NCBI GenBank assembly: GCA_034440635.1
Contig: JAOTON010001682.1
Coordinates: 2,118,671-2,182,670, forward strand
DNA from: Lepas anatifera
Lineage: Eukaryota > Arthropoda > Thecostraca > Lepadidae
Direction of reading: 5' to 3'
DNA length: 64,000 nt
Position 1 is the stretch's first letter, and each line of letters opens with the position of its first letter. Below, piece after piece: positions 43,610 through 55,273 of this stretch. The notes under the pieces are model-generated. The model searched no databases and was not told where the DNA came from. It saw only the letters and a program-made list of their open reading frames with translations. A program made the translations under genes and the position numbers.

Positions 43610-44644
43610 TTAACCCTCGCCCCACCGGGAAGGGGCCATCGATGGCCCCCCTAAGGTTTTTCGGGATAGCAGAAAAACGACGAGGCGCAGCACCGCGGTT
43701 GAGGGCTCTACCTCTCACTGCATCATTTTCCCATCATCCCTGAAAGTTTTTACCCCGGGTCACCCAAGGTCAGGTCACCAGACGAGGTCAACCAAGGTCA
43801 CCTCACTTCACCTTTAGAGCTCTGTAAGAGCTACATTTCAAAGTCGATCAATTTGAAACTTCCTACACTTCATGACCCCTCCAGGGTCTACAAGGTGTAT
43901 ATCCGGGATTTTTCGATTTCGTGCCCTGAGGTCAGGTCACGAGGCAACCTCTCCCATTGACAAAGCATGGGGAAAAGCTATTTCATGATATAAAAGCCAC
44001 AAAAATGGTTGCAAATACTCAGACTGCTCAGAACAACGTTTTTTGACACCCTTTCACGGATCCCAGGGGTCATATTTGGCCTTTGACTTTTCCAAGGTCA
44101 TCCAAGGTCACCAGAGGTCAAAAACAGTATTTGGACAATAACTTTTGACCTAATTGAGCTAGAGCGGTGAAACAAACACCATCGTGTTTGTCTTGTCACT
44201 GGCTTTCATTTGATATACAGCAAGGTCACTTTTTGACCTTTCGTGACCTCAGGTCATATTAGGTCACGAGGTGACCTCTGGCGGTCAAACCACTGGCGGG
44301 AGGTCTTTACGTTCCACATAGCGGAAAAAGTACTGGCAATTTGCTATCAAATGTACTTTACCAGGCCTCAATAGCTCTAATGACATAAGAGTTATGCCCA
44401 GTTTGCTTAATCATTGCATATTTGAGTGAAAATAGCCGATCTTGACCTAATTTGACCTCTGGAGGTCAAACCATTGACCTGAGCACTAAAACATGCGAAG
44501 TAATTTCTTACTGAATTCACGCGAGCTTTCTATTGCACTTTGCAGATTTGCGCTAACGCCCATATTTTCGGAGTTAGAGGGGGCCATCGATGGCCCCTCG
44601 GTGGGGCGAAGGTGGCGCCGGACCCCCGGTGGGGCGCGGGTTAA
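43610..44644 (+). mobile_element. TTAA-flanked MITE family A, copy 2
   Basis: Same ends and the same 1,035-bp length as 41804-42838, and similar at most positions by eye. It abuts the next element: TTAA at 44641-44644 serves both. Confidence 0.9.
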
Positions 44645-45499
44645 CACGCGCATTGACGGGGGTCTGAGCCACCTTCGCATTGACGGAGAGGTGGGTACCC
44701 GCCCCCTAAGATCTCGAGAACCACGGTAGGTAGCGAAAAACGGTAAACGGTGTTGGGCTGCCCAATCCACTTCTCCATCGAAAACATTTGAACCATTATT
44801 TGTCAGGTCACATTTAAGGTCACGAGAGAGGTCAAAACATGCCGTCATAGGGATAACATGTAAATTCAGTTTTTCGGCCATCATATCTGAACAAGTAAAG
44901 ATAGAGAAAAACGACTTGAACTCTATGAATCCTCTCAGCAAGCCGAATCGAATGATATATAATTTGACCTTGCTAGGTCAAATCAAGGATTTCACCTGAC
45001 CTGAGGTCAGGTTAGGGTCAAATTATATAAAAGGCATATCATTAGAACCCCAAAGCCAAGGCAAGTCTAATGCAGCTAAAATAAATGCTCTATCACCATC
45101 TGTTACTGAGTTATTCCGCAAAAAAAAACATTTTTCCCATGTATTTCCAACGGAGAGGTCATGCCTCGTACCTGACCTTAAGTCATCGATATAAAAAGTA
45201 CCGGAACATATTTTAGAGAACTCGGTGAGGCCATTATGTGATACGAGTTTCAATCGGATAAGTTCACCCTGCTCCGACTTATGCTATCTTAAACTTTTTT
45301 TTGAGGTTGGGTCACTTGATCTGTACTGGTGACCTGACCTTGGATGACCTAACCTTGAAATTTTTACAGAAGTTGTAAAAATGATGAGGAAAAACGTATA
45401 CCAAGTACGGCGGCGTTACGCGCCGCCGTTTTTCTGCTATCTCCGAAAAACCCGAGGGGGCGGGGCGGGTACCCGTCCCCCCGTCAATGGGCGTGTTAA
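44641..45499 (+). mobile_element. TTAA-flanked MITE family B, full length reference copy
   Basis: TTAACACGCGCATTGACG ... CGTCAATGGGCGTG-TTAA, 859 bp. The interior has AGGTCA clusters and a GC hairpin (ggcggcgttacgcgccgcc) near the right end. Non-coding. Confidence 0.85.
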
Positions 45500-46110
45500 A
45501 GGTAAATGACCTTGAATGACCTTGACCCCAAAATTGTAGAGAAGGCTTTTAATACATTCTTTATATGAACCTGGTCCGTTTTTAGCTTATTCCCGCCATT
45601 TTCACGCATAACTACGGTATTTACCAATCGGTCCCCAGCATGGCCAAGATGTGACCTTTATGACCTCGTTCGACCTTGAAGTTAAAAACCTTGAACTTTG
45701 ACCTTGAAGGCAGCTTTGCGACGAGCAGGTTTCACACTTGGGTCAATAACTGCGGAATATGACGATAAAGCTTTTATTTTGATATTATTACGTTTATATT
45801 GCTATTGCAAGGTTATTGATGTGACCCCCCCAATTTTGAGCCGATTACCTACTTTTTCCGTCGAGAAATCAAGTGATAGCCCGAATCGTGTTTGGCCCCA
45901 CCATTGGTTACAACTTTTTCCCCCACCACCAGCCTGGAAGAAGTCCCGCGCCTATGCCTAATAGAAATCTGAAGAGTTCCGGCAGCTGGAAGCTTGCTGT
46001 GTGAAATGGAAGCATTTGGAACTTTTATTTGGAAGACCTTCGTGTAAGTTATCCGAATGGGAATTGATTTTTTTGATTGCCTTTTTCCATTGCATCAAAA
46101 CTGTATGTAC
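45500..46110. other. No gene recognised; AGGTCA-containing sequence
   Basis: Several TGACCT/CTTGAC motifs in 45505-45720, probably an eroded repeat. The 3' part has no recognisable feature. Confidence 0.4.
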
Positions 46111-47487
46111 GGTAGAGTGGGGTAACGCGCCCACCTGGGTAAGACGCCTACTACTATGTCCAGGCCGATGTAAGAACTGTATCATCCATCTAATATTTTT
46201 TCTGGTAAACAGAATATTACGTACATCGCGCCAAAGAACGGAGATTCCTTTTCGAACGGTAAACTTTAGCCACTCATTCCTACCAAGTGCAATCAAGTCA
46301 TTTAACAAGCTCCCGAATCGAATGAAAGAAATCAACTCGCCTAGGGTCTTCTTGAAACACCTAAGAGATCACTTCAAAGTCAACCAACCACCGTTATACT
46401 ATTCATCAGGATCCAAAATTCAGAACTCTTGCTTAACACAGTTAAGACTTGGGATTTCGAAACTAAATGCTCACGCCTACCAAATTCAAAATTCGGACTC
46501 CCCCTCCTGCTCGTGCGGATATCAAAATGAAAATACAGAACATTATTTTCTGCAATGTCCCCGTTTTGATCCTCAAAGAACTCTTATGGAAAACAGCATA
46601 TCTACGATATTAAATCATTCTTTCAGAAACATGCATCGTAAAAACAAAATTGACATATTAATCCATGGTCGAAATCTCGCTCCAGGCAAGGACAGGGCAG
46701 TAGCTCACGCAGTTTTTCAATTTGTTCATGGCACAAAAAGGTTCGTTATTTAACAAGAGTCATTAAATTAATCATGTTATAGCCAGTGCTCGATGTGGTG
46801 TAGTGAGCCGTACTTTCGGTGGCGTGTGTCGCGGCGGTGTGGTGGCCTCTCTGGCGGCGCTGAGATGGCACCATGATTGTGTTTGCGTGGGACGCCTAGA
46901 TTTAAGCGCTTCGGCGCTTTTGCGTTCCTCGCAGCAAGCAGCCTTTGTGTGTGTTTTTTCTGTACCATGAAATAAATATTATGGATTATGGAGCGCCAGT
47001 TCTGGTCCGGTCCTGGGCATGATTGGACGCGCCCAGTAAACTCCGGTATTTTTCAGCAAACATTTGTTGCTTTTTGCATCTCCGGACATAAAAACAATCT
47101 GTCTTAAAGTTGCAATTGCACTCTATGCGATGTGAATGTGCTCACCCTACCAACTTTGTCACTAAATGGTCTTACAACGTAAATATAATGATATTCCTAT
47201 TTGTTCACTTGAAGCAAAAGGTACAATATAAGCTGGGAGTTTTATGACGGCCTTTTAATCCGGGGCTTGGGCGTTTTACCCCGCTATCGGGGTAAAACGC
47301 CTTTTTACATGGTCTCAAGGAAAAATAAATTTCGCACACTTAGCATCGTGTCAGAATAAAAAAATTGTATCTGAGGGTAGAAAAATGGTGAAAGGACTTA
47401 ACGAAGAAGAAATATAGTAATTCCGTCCTGGCAGGATGGGTACAGACCAATTCTCCCTTAACGTATGCGTCTTACCCCACTCTACCC
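46111..47487. mobile_element. Putative DNA transposon with GGTAGAGTGGGGTAA termini
   Basis: Left GGTAGAGTGGGGTAACGC, right the complement GTCTTACCCCACTCTACC. No target duplication recognised. A LINE tail lies inside (46180-46985). A perfect 14-bp-stem hairpin GGCGTTTTACCCCG-ctat-CGGGGTAAAACGCC sits at 47270-47301 and echoes the terminal motif. Confidence 0.5.
46180..46985 (+). mobile_element. LINE 3' fragment (RT C-terminal zinc-knuckle region)
   Basis: The open frame to 46753 gives RTVNFSHSFLPSAIKSFNKL, then QLRLGISKLNAHAYQIQ, then SPSCSCGYQNENTEHYFLQC. This is the CxC..EHYF..C motif found at the C-terminus of many CR1/Jockey-group ORF2 proteins. The RT palm is absent. The 3' UTR ends near ataaatattatggattatgg. 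The first roughly 60 codons of the frame (46001-46180) are not LINE-like and are fortuitous. Confidence 0.75.
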
Positions 47488-47689
47488 TACCATGTGCCTA
47501 AGACCGCAGTTCACGATGTGCCTATATAAACAATAACAGAAATTAACCGATATTCCCTTCACATGAAACTGTGCCTGCTACAGACCTCTTCTCAGGATAT
47601 CTTTTCATAGCGAATGGCTGAAAAGTTTATTTTCTGGTTCGTACGTTTCCGGGAGTGGTTAATATTTGTTGCTGTGCTGATATGAATTT

Positions 47690-48510
47690 GAAATGGGCCA
47701 TCGATCTGCCAGCAGCTTTGCGACGAGTTAGATATAAGCCGAGGTCCAGTTGCTCACGAAATTTTGCATAAGCACGGTTTTAGGCTTGCTTCTCAGTAAA
47801 GAAAGTTTTGGAAGACCATTTTTTCAAAAAATTGGACCCGAATTGTGTGCGCCGCGGTGCTTACTGCCCAGCGGAGATCTTAGAAATCTAGGCTGGTAGA
47901 GGCCTAGTAAGCCCCTTCCAAGACGGAGATACCCTTAGCAGAAGTCTTAGCCACGCGCAGTTTCGTATGCAGCGAAAAATGCACTATCGATTAGTATGCC
48001 TTCACATTCAGTGCATTTTCCCGGAGATCGGCCCATTTTGAAATGCGAATATCCTTCTACTCGCACGGATAGAACGATCTTCGCATTTTAAAATGGGCCG
48101 ATCTCCGGGAAGGTGCACTGAAGGTTAAGGCATACCAGTCGATAGCGCATTTTCCGCTGCATACGAAACTGTTCGTAGCTAAGACTTCTGCTAAGGGTAT
48201 GTCGCTCCCTCTTGGAAGAGGCTTTCTGTATTCGTCACCGATTTCTGCGCTTCTTGTAATGGTTAAAGGATATCGACATGAGGGTAGGAATCTGAAATGG
48301 GCCGATGACCGGCACGTAGCTCAGAGTTGAATTGGGCATGGCGTGATAGCCGAGATCCGATTATATATGAAACCGTTGGAAGCTAAGGTTTTGTTTCTGG
48401 TCCTTATTGGATAAGAGCGTTTTTCCTAAAAATTTAGCTAAATATTGGGCGTCGCGACGCTTGCCACCTAGCGGAGAACGGGGGAACCTATGCCACTGGA
48501 GCCCGCCCGA
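47690..48510. repeat. Direct repeats flanking a large imperfect hairpin
   Basis: About 150-bp arms at 47915-48055 and 48078-48240 are reverse complements with scattered mismatches (shared cagaagtcttag, cagtttcgtatgcagcg, cccggagatcggcccatttt), with a loop of about 25 bases. On either side, 47690-47910 and 48290-48510 look like diverged direct copies (tgaaatgggcc.atcgatc/gatgacc, cgctt.c...cagcggaga). Unknown element; strong cruciform or hairpin RNA potential. Confidence 0.75.
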
Positions 48511-48719
48511 CTCAATCACTCATGATCACGGCGGTGGGATCAGTTTCCGTGAAGTAAAACGCTGTCTTAGCAGAGGAGTCGAAGGTATGAAATCGAAAAC
48601 AGTACTACTGCATAGCCCAGACAATTGTCTCTTACTAGTCGGTTCATTTCATTGTTCTTCGCCCTGCGTGTACTATGCAGCATTCAGTAACCCCGGGTAC
48701 CGAAATGATCGTTACCTAA

Positions 48720-49022
48720 CGTGCAGCATATTGGGTGCTCAGCGCATGCTCACCAGGTCATGATGCACATCGTTCGAAAGCTATCAATCGCCCAAACACA
48801 GTGCGTTAGTCAAATCCGACCTGGGGCCTCAGGGGTCTCGCTGAGGCCCCTTTGAAAATATTGGCTCTATGGGAAAGCCCCTTCGATTGTCCAGCAGACG
48901 TGCATGTGCGTTCCCCTATCGGTGTCAGATAATCTGGCTGAAAGACCAGTCTTTTGCATTGATAAATGGGCCCTTAAGGGGCCTCCGAATACTTGCATGC
49001 TTCATATTAGGGGCTCAATGCA
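48720..49022 (+). repeat. Distant unit of the 276-bp repeat
   Basis: Matches 41740-43245 units over its length (cagcatattgggtgctcagc, cccaaacacagtgcg, gacctggggcctcaggggtc) and stops where a GGGCGCCGAAAGCGGGGG sequence begins. Confidence 0.8.
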
Positions 49023-49140
49023 TGGGCGCCGAAAGCGGGGGGGACGTTGGGACGCGTCCCACCAGTCGGCCGGCCAGGAGGGGACGTCCCCCAAAATTTT
49101 TGTTTAATTGTCATTAATGCTGTCAGGTCCCGAATATGCT
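49023..49140. mobile_element. Possible transposon end (GGGCGCCGAAAGCGGGGG)
   Basis: An abrupt change from repeat sequence to a G-rich/C-rich pair (ggggggacgttgggacgcgtccc, ggggacgtccccc) with palindromic pieces. No opposite terminus found. Confidence 0.35.
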
Positions 49141-49445
49141 CAAAATTCGCCTCCCCGGTCAGATTTAACTGTCGGACTGTGTTTGGGCAATTGAGAGCTT
49201 TAAAATGATGTGCATCATGACCTAGTTAACGCGACACTGGTCGGCGGAGCAGGCCTTATTCTCTGAAGTCCTCTCATAGTCGATTATGCCCTAAGGCTCT
49301 TTAGTTTTTCACCCCTGGCGCCGAAAATAGTGAATGCAAAATGGAAATTCTGCTGAATTACTGCACTTTAACATGCCCTCAATGTACACAGAAAATTTGA
49401 GGAAAATCGTAGGGGCCGTCGATCCCTGCTATATCCCTGCTATAT
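49130..49445 (-). repeat. Inverted-repeat arm, right
   Basis: Reverse complement of 41270-41570: shared cgcgacactggtcggcggag, gtgaatgcaaaatggaaatt and acatgccctc. Together the arms bound about 8 kb of repeat-rich sequence. Confidence 0.75.
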
Positions 49446-49903
49446 CTCTGCCAAATCTCTGCAAACTTCCGGTACGTACAATCGTCTCAGAACAAACCCG
49501 CAGGTCACGTGACCCCGATTGCATCCGAAAATACGCTGTTTTTTCCCGACGAATACGAGTCTGAGGCGCAATATCCTCGAAATCTGTTTACCAAAGTCGA
49601 CTTCCGAGGCTCAAAACTAATCGTACAATAAACCACGACCTATTTCGCCCAACCATTGAAACTTCACAAACAGTTAATACATTAGAGATGCCACAATCAC
49701 CAGACCGCTTGTTCTAGCCCATCTAGAGCTGCAACTATAAATCCAGGGCAGGGTTAGGTACGGACAGACAGGACGAGGATTTTATCTTCACGGGACTGCC
49801 CCGCGGCTGGAAGGCGACCACTGGCACCCTCCCCCGGACCCATTTAAACCGGCGGGCGTACTTAACACGCCGCCTCTTATTGCTGTCTCCAAAAAACCCG
49901 AGG
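49446..49903. other. No gene recognised; ends in family B terminus
   Basis: Anonymous sequence up to 49860, then tgtctccaaaaaacccgagg, the right-terminal part of a family B MITE, where similarity to segment A begins. Confidence 0.45.
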
Positions 49904-50203
49904 GGGCAGGTACCCGCCCCGGTCATGCACGTGTTACAGTCTGGATCTCGCGTTTCTCTACCAAGCTAGCACGTGTGCCAAACGACCCCCGAGATGGCGA
50001 ACGACGGTCTTTCATATGCGCTGGGTATACCAGCAGAACGGGGCTGGAGCTTTTAAATGTTTAATTAGCGTCACTGGGATTAGTCACAGGCGTATCGTTA
50101 GTGCGACGAATTCAGCTGGTTCAAAGACTTCCTTTCTCCCCCGTGAAAAGTTGAAAAATGTGCTGTTTCTCTCTTTTAGCGCACGTCGGATGCCAGCGTC
50201 GAA

Positions 50204-50449
50204 TCAGAATCCAGGGTAACCATGGCAACAGCGGCGTAAGGTGGCAAATGGAATAGTCACGCATGGCTCGTTAGCAATGCCATACAGAATATCTGGAGCA
50301 TCCTCTGCCTCTGTCTCTAACAGAGCATCCCATGAAACAACCCGGAGGCTCCTCCGCATTTCATCAAAATCAGCACGCTTATAGAAGCGCAGCTGTACAA
50401 CGTACAGCAGCACTGCAAGTGCACATGTGCAGGGTACCTTTTGCGACAC
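50204..50449 (-). mobile_element. Relic of Jockey-like LINE (segment B)
   Basis: Same RADFDEMRRSLRVVSWD peptide as at 14560-14804. Confidence 0.65.
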
Positions 50450-50483
50450 AGGGTGTCATGTGTGGAAATCCCAGGGGGTGGGG

Positions 50484-50795
50484 TCAGGACCCCCTGGATT
50501 TTGGGTCCCACATAGACTTCGTATAGGCCTTGTACTGCCGTACCAGCGTTAACCCACCCACCAGGACCCCCTGGATCGAGAAGAGATCTCCAGCCATGCA
50601 GGGTGTCATCCACCCAATTTTGGGTATGTTGAAATAATCTGCCAAACGGTACAAGTTATCCATTAAAACAGCTTCAATGTAACATACACCAGTCCTTTTG
50701 GGTACTGGTCTGATGATTATATTCATGAGTATGAACGGAGATAATATGAACAATATCATCGTTATAGTTATCGTTAATATCAAATATCCACACAA
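50484..50795 (-). CDS. Hypothetical open frame (segment B copy)
   Basis: 103 codons, counterpart of 14839-15150 with few changes (for example MDY to MDN, QYEAY to QYKAY). No start codon of normal type and no recognised domain. Kept only because both copies stay open. Confidence 0.25.
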   Translation of the reverse strand: MCGYLILTITITMILFILSPFILMNIIIRPVPKRTGVCYIEAVLMDNLYRLADYFNIPKIGWMTPCMAGDLFSIQGVLVGGLTLVRQYKAYTKSMWDPKSRGS

Positions 50796-51228
50796 TATTC
50801 CACTTCACAGCACGGCAATAGCTGAACAAGACTCGCTGTGCAAACACAAACGTAAGGTTCCCTCAACAGTGTGTTCACATTTATATATTTATTCAAATAT
50901 ATCACCAACGGAGTTACCCATAAGAGGTATAACATAAAAGTATACACAAGTAGGCTGTCATGTGTCAAACATACTCACATGTAATGGCTAAAAGTGTTAA
51001 AAACACGAAAACGCAAAAACTGAAATAACACAGATGAGTGGCCCCAATACATCCGAGTTCTAGTCTAGTCGCGTATTGAATCACCTGTATAAGGAAGACA
51101 TTAAAATCGTCAGCAAAAATATGTTTCAACGGCGCGGTCAGATAGAAATTGGTTCACCAGCCGAGGCAGGCGACATATCATGCCACACTGCACAGTGATC
51201 ACGCGAGCAAGTGGAACTCGAAAAAGAC

Positions 51229-52027
51229 TTAAAGGGAGATACGCGAAAAAATTATAAAAATTATTATTGTGGTTTCTTGCTATTTGAAAAATCCTGATAA
51301 CGAAACTATCAACTATTTTTGCATCTTCGGCAAAATTTTAGGAGGCCACTTATCGAAATAGGTTAACAGTTTCGATAAAACGCCCATCACTTACCCATGC
51401 CCATACCCATCACTTAATTTTCGAAAACTATTTAACGTTGAAAAGTAATGTTTTTTATAATACAAATGTCTGTTCTCCTGTATTTGTATTTGAATTAGTT
51501 TTAAAGAGCTGTTAAAAACTACAAAATGAATTAGTATGCCCTAGAAACGAAAAAAACAATTACTCAAGTCTTCATCGGTTTCGTACCTCGGGTCTTGAGT
51601 CATTTTCTGCTTCGGCCCCAGGTTGACAAAACTTTTGCGTCCGATAGGTCACGTGACCCCGGTTTGAGAATTCCTAGGCTTTTGATTGGTTAATTGTGAT
51701 TTCTTTTAAGCCCTATATTTCTGTTTCAGAAGAGTTTTTGAATGTTGTTTTTCTAAAGTAATTTTTTCTGTAGTAGTCCAAAGTTCTACATCACTGTTTA
51801 GGATAGATATGACTTAATTCTTCGAGAAATTGATAGCCTTAGCCGTGTGTACGTCATATACATCGATATGAGGTGTACCGGTAAAGTCGTCTAGAAATGT
51901 TGACTTTGAGAGCAATTTTAGGGCATTTGCAGGCCGAATTCGCAAAAATGAGAATAGGACTTCTGAAAAAAACTTTTGGTAACCTTTTGATATAGCCAAT
52001 ACATTTTTTTCGCGTATCTCCCTTTAA
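51229..52027. mobile_element. TTAA-flanked MITE family E, segment B
   Basis: Counterpart of 15585-16375, 799 bp, with the same AGGGAGATACGCG ends inside TTAA. It contains a small local duplication (cccatcacttacccatgccc) near 51385 that segment A lacks. Confidence 0.8.
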
Positions 52028-52309
52028 GGTGCGGGTTGATCGGGCAGGCACATGAAAATAAGTCACCGATTAAATTTGGAGCATCAAGTTTTACATGAAA
52101 CACGTTTCTTATGATTAGAAGGTTATGCTGGACTCTTCTGGCTGCCAAAGATAGAATTTGAAAATAACTTAGAAGATTTTGATAGGAGAGTGAGTGTGTA
52201 TGTCCGGAGTATGAATGACAAATCAGCCACATAAGAAAGCAACAACATATGTGCTTTCAGCTGACATTGCCGTACAAGCCATGCGGAACACTACCCACAC
52301 TTTTGCCCT

Positions 52310-53753
52310 CTACTCCGTCATGTGTGTCTTCATGTGTCTGCTGTATTTGCTACGGTCTGTAAACTTTTTGCCACACTGTTCACACTGTGCCACAATGGTG
52401 CCCGTGTGGATTCGCTTGTGTATTGTGAAACTACCTGCTTGTGAAAATGACTTGCCACAAACTTTGCAGCTGTGAGGTCTGAGGCCCGCATGCACAGCGT
52501 CGATATGTTGCAGAAGTGTACTTTTAGCAGCGAACGATTTGTCGCATATCTCACAGGTGAACGGCCGTTCACCGGTATGCTTCCGCATGTGTCTCTTCAG
52601 TCGAGCTGGCTCAAGAAACCGGGCCAAACACATCCCACACTTGTGAGCCTTCACGCTGTCATGTGACTTCATGTGTCTGTTGTAAGTGCTCCGGTCCATA
52701 AACTTTTGCCGCATTGTTCACACTGTGCCACAAAGGTGCCAGTGTGGATTCGATGGTGTATTGTGAGACTACCTGCTTGTGCAAATGACTTGCCACAAAC
52801 TTCGCAGCTGTGAGGTTTGAGGCCAGCATGCACAGCGTCGATATGTCGCAGAAGATTACTTCTCCTAGAGAACGCGTTGTAACATATATCACAGGGGAAC
52901 GGCCGCTCACCGGTATGCGTCCGCATGTGTCTCGTCAGGTCATCTCGCCGAACAAACCCGGCAAAACACACCTCACACTTGTGAGCCTTTACTCCGTCAT
53001 GTGACATCATGTGTCTTTTGTATGTGCTACGGTCTTTAAACATTTTCCCGCACTGCTCGCACTGTGCTACAATGGTGCCGGTGTGGATTCGCTTGTGTAC
53101 TGTGAGATGACCTGCATGTGAAAATGACTTGCCACAGACGTCACAGCCGTAAGCCTAGAGGCTAGCATGCACAGCGTTGATATGTTTCAGATCACTTTTA
53201 ACAGAGAACGCTTTGTCACATATTTCACAGGAGTACGGCCGCTCACCGATATGCATCCGCATGTGTAATGTCAGCTGAGATCGCCGAACAAACCGGGCCG
53301 AACACACCTCACACTTGTGAGCGTTTAATACTCCACGGGCCTTCAAGTGTCTGCTGTAAGTGCTACGCCCAGTAAACGCTTTGCCACACTGTTCGCACTG
53401 TGCCACAATGGTGCCGGTGTGGATTCGCTTGTGTACTTAGATTACCCGTTTGCGAAAACAGTTTTTCCCAAACCCTCAGCTGTAAGGCTTGATGATGGTG
53501 TGCCTGTATTCAATGTGTTGCACCAGACTACGCCATACGGTAAACGTCTTACTGCACTATTTACAAGGTTCGACAGTGTGCGTGGTCTGATGCTCCATCA
53601 TGCCGTAGATGTCTGTCGAGTAGAAACACTAGTCGCACTTGTACTTTCCGCTCCTTCCAAGTTGTCCGTGGTCGTACATCACATGCTTGTCCAGCACGTC
53701 CTCACCAGTGCAGTGGTAGATACGGCCGTCGCAGTGCACAGTATCAGGAACAC
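52310..53753 (-). pseudogene. ZNF1 copy B: C2H2 exon with four extra fingers, disrupted
   Basis: Counterpart of 16659-17762. Acceptor at 53754-53760. It shares the TAG and TAA of copy A near the N-terminus. It has thirteen recognisable fingers against nine, because 336 bp (53051-53430) are present that copy A lacks. The extra block spans one four-finger cycle minus one codon (SDL-KHINAVH) and itself has a TAG after HASL at about 53155. A one-base deletion at 52703-52707 in the AAAAAG tract of a CEQC finger shifts frame where copy A is intact. Conversely the T run that is too long in copy A (16871) is normal here. Confidence 0.85.
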
Positions 53754-53958
53754 CTGCAATATCGTCACTATTAAATATACTTATACCTGCAATATCGGCA
53801 TAATTCAAGGATACAAAGTTACTCTAATGCTGTGATATAAGAAGAGATAATCTTACAAGCTACTGATCTAAGCAAAATAAAAAGCTGGGGATAGCCTGTT
53901 ACGTCGAGTACTGTATGTGACTGTATGTGACCTTACTGGACAGGAAGCGGCTGCTCAC

Positions 53959-54016
53959 CTGAAACTGTATTTTTAAAGTATTTTTGGAGATTTTTGGTAA
54001 CATCGCATTTTCTCAT
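53959..54016 (-). CDS. Candidate first coding exon of ZNF1 copy B
   Basis: MRKCDVTKNLQKYFKNTVS plus one base before GTGAGC; differs from copy A by one residue. The upstream extension open in copy A has two stops here (TAG, TAA), which argues for this shorter start. Confidence 0.45.
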
Positions 54017-54618
54017 AGTGTTTCGTCTCAAGTGATAACACCACTTATTAGCTTATTCAGCCTATAGTCGGCCCACATACATGTTTAATATATGGCATCA
54101 CATAATGACGTCGTTTGAGACTTTCCCGATAATGATGCGGCGAGTGTGACTTCAGATGAGAATATGATGCTTTGTGTGTGAAGCTTGGACACAACACAAA
54201 GCCACTGCCGGTGCTGAACAACAGAGATAATTCATATTCGTTACTAATAACGTGTTTTCAGTCTATTTTAGATGATTAGTGACAGTTACTTAGAATGAAA
54301 ACATGATTACACATGTAGGAGCCTCATTCCAAGACCCCTTCAGGTCAGTGAGCGAAGAAAAGCTCGTTGCACACCGGCCCAAAAACACAAAGAAAGGAAT
54401 CCCATGATTTACCAAAGACATGTTTTTCTCACCCTTCATATTTTTCTCATCATTCATCTCATATGACGCACGCACGCACGCACGCGTTTTATAATATTGC
54501 CCAGCGTAATCATGCCGGCCGGCCTTAGGATTTTAGGGTGCGCACCCATTGTACTATTCGTTTTTTACCGTTGTAGTGTTTTTATCATGTGTGCTGTCGC
54601 AATACATGTATGGAAGTA

Positions 54619-55150
<532 letters not shown>

Positions 55151-55155
55151 CTTAC

Positions 55156-55273
55156 TTCTTGGAAGCGTTGAAAGGTGTACACTTTTCAATAAAGCTTGCG
55201 TCTTCACATCTGGGCGGGTATTCACCCTGGTCAGCTCTGTCTTTATCCAGTTAGTCTCGTTGTATTCATAAAA
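55156..55273 (-). CDS. Candidate exon upstream of ZNF1 (segment B)
   Basis: Counterpart of 18910-19027: the same NWIKTELTRVNTRPDVKTQ frame and AGAA|GTAAGTACA donor. One replacement (KSEHL to KSVHL). Confidence 0.35.

Noticed and set aside
46001..46180. N-terminal part of the 250-codon frame at 46001-46753 as a gene
   Set aside because: It runs through a transposon terminus (GGTAGAGTGGGG) and lacks any similarity; only the LINE C-terminal part is meaningful.
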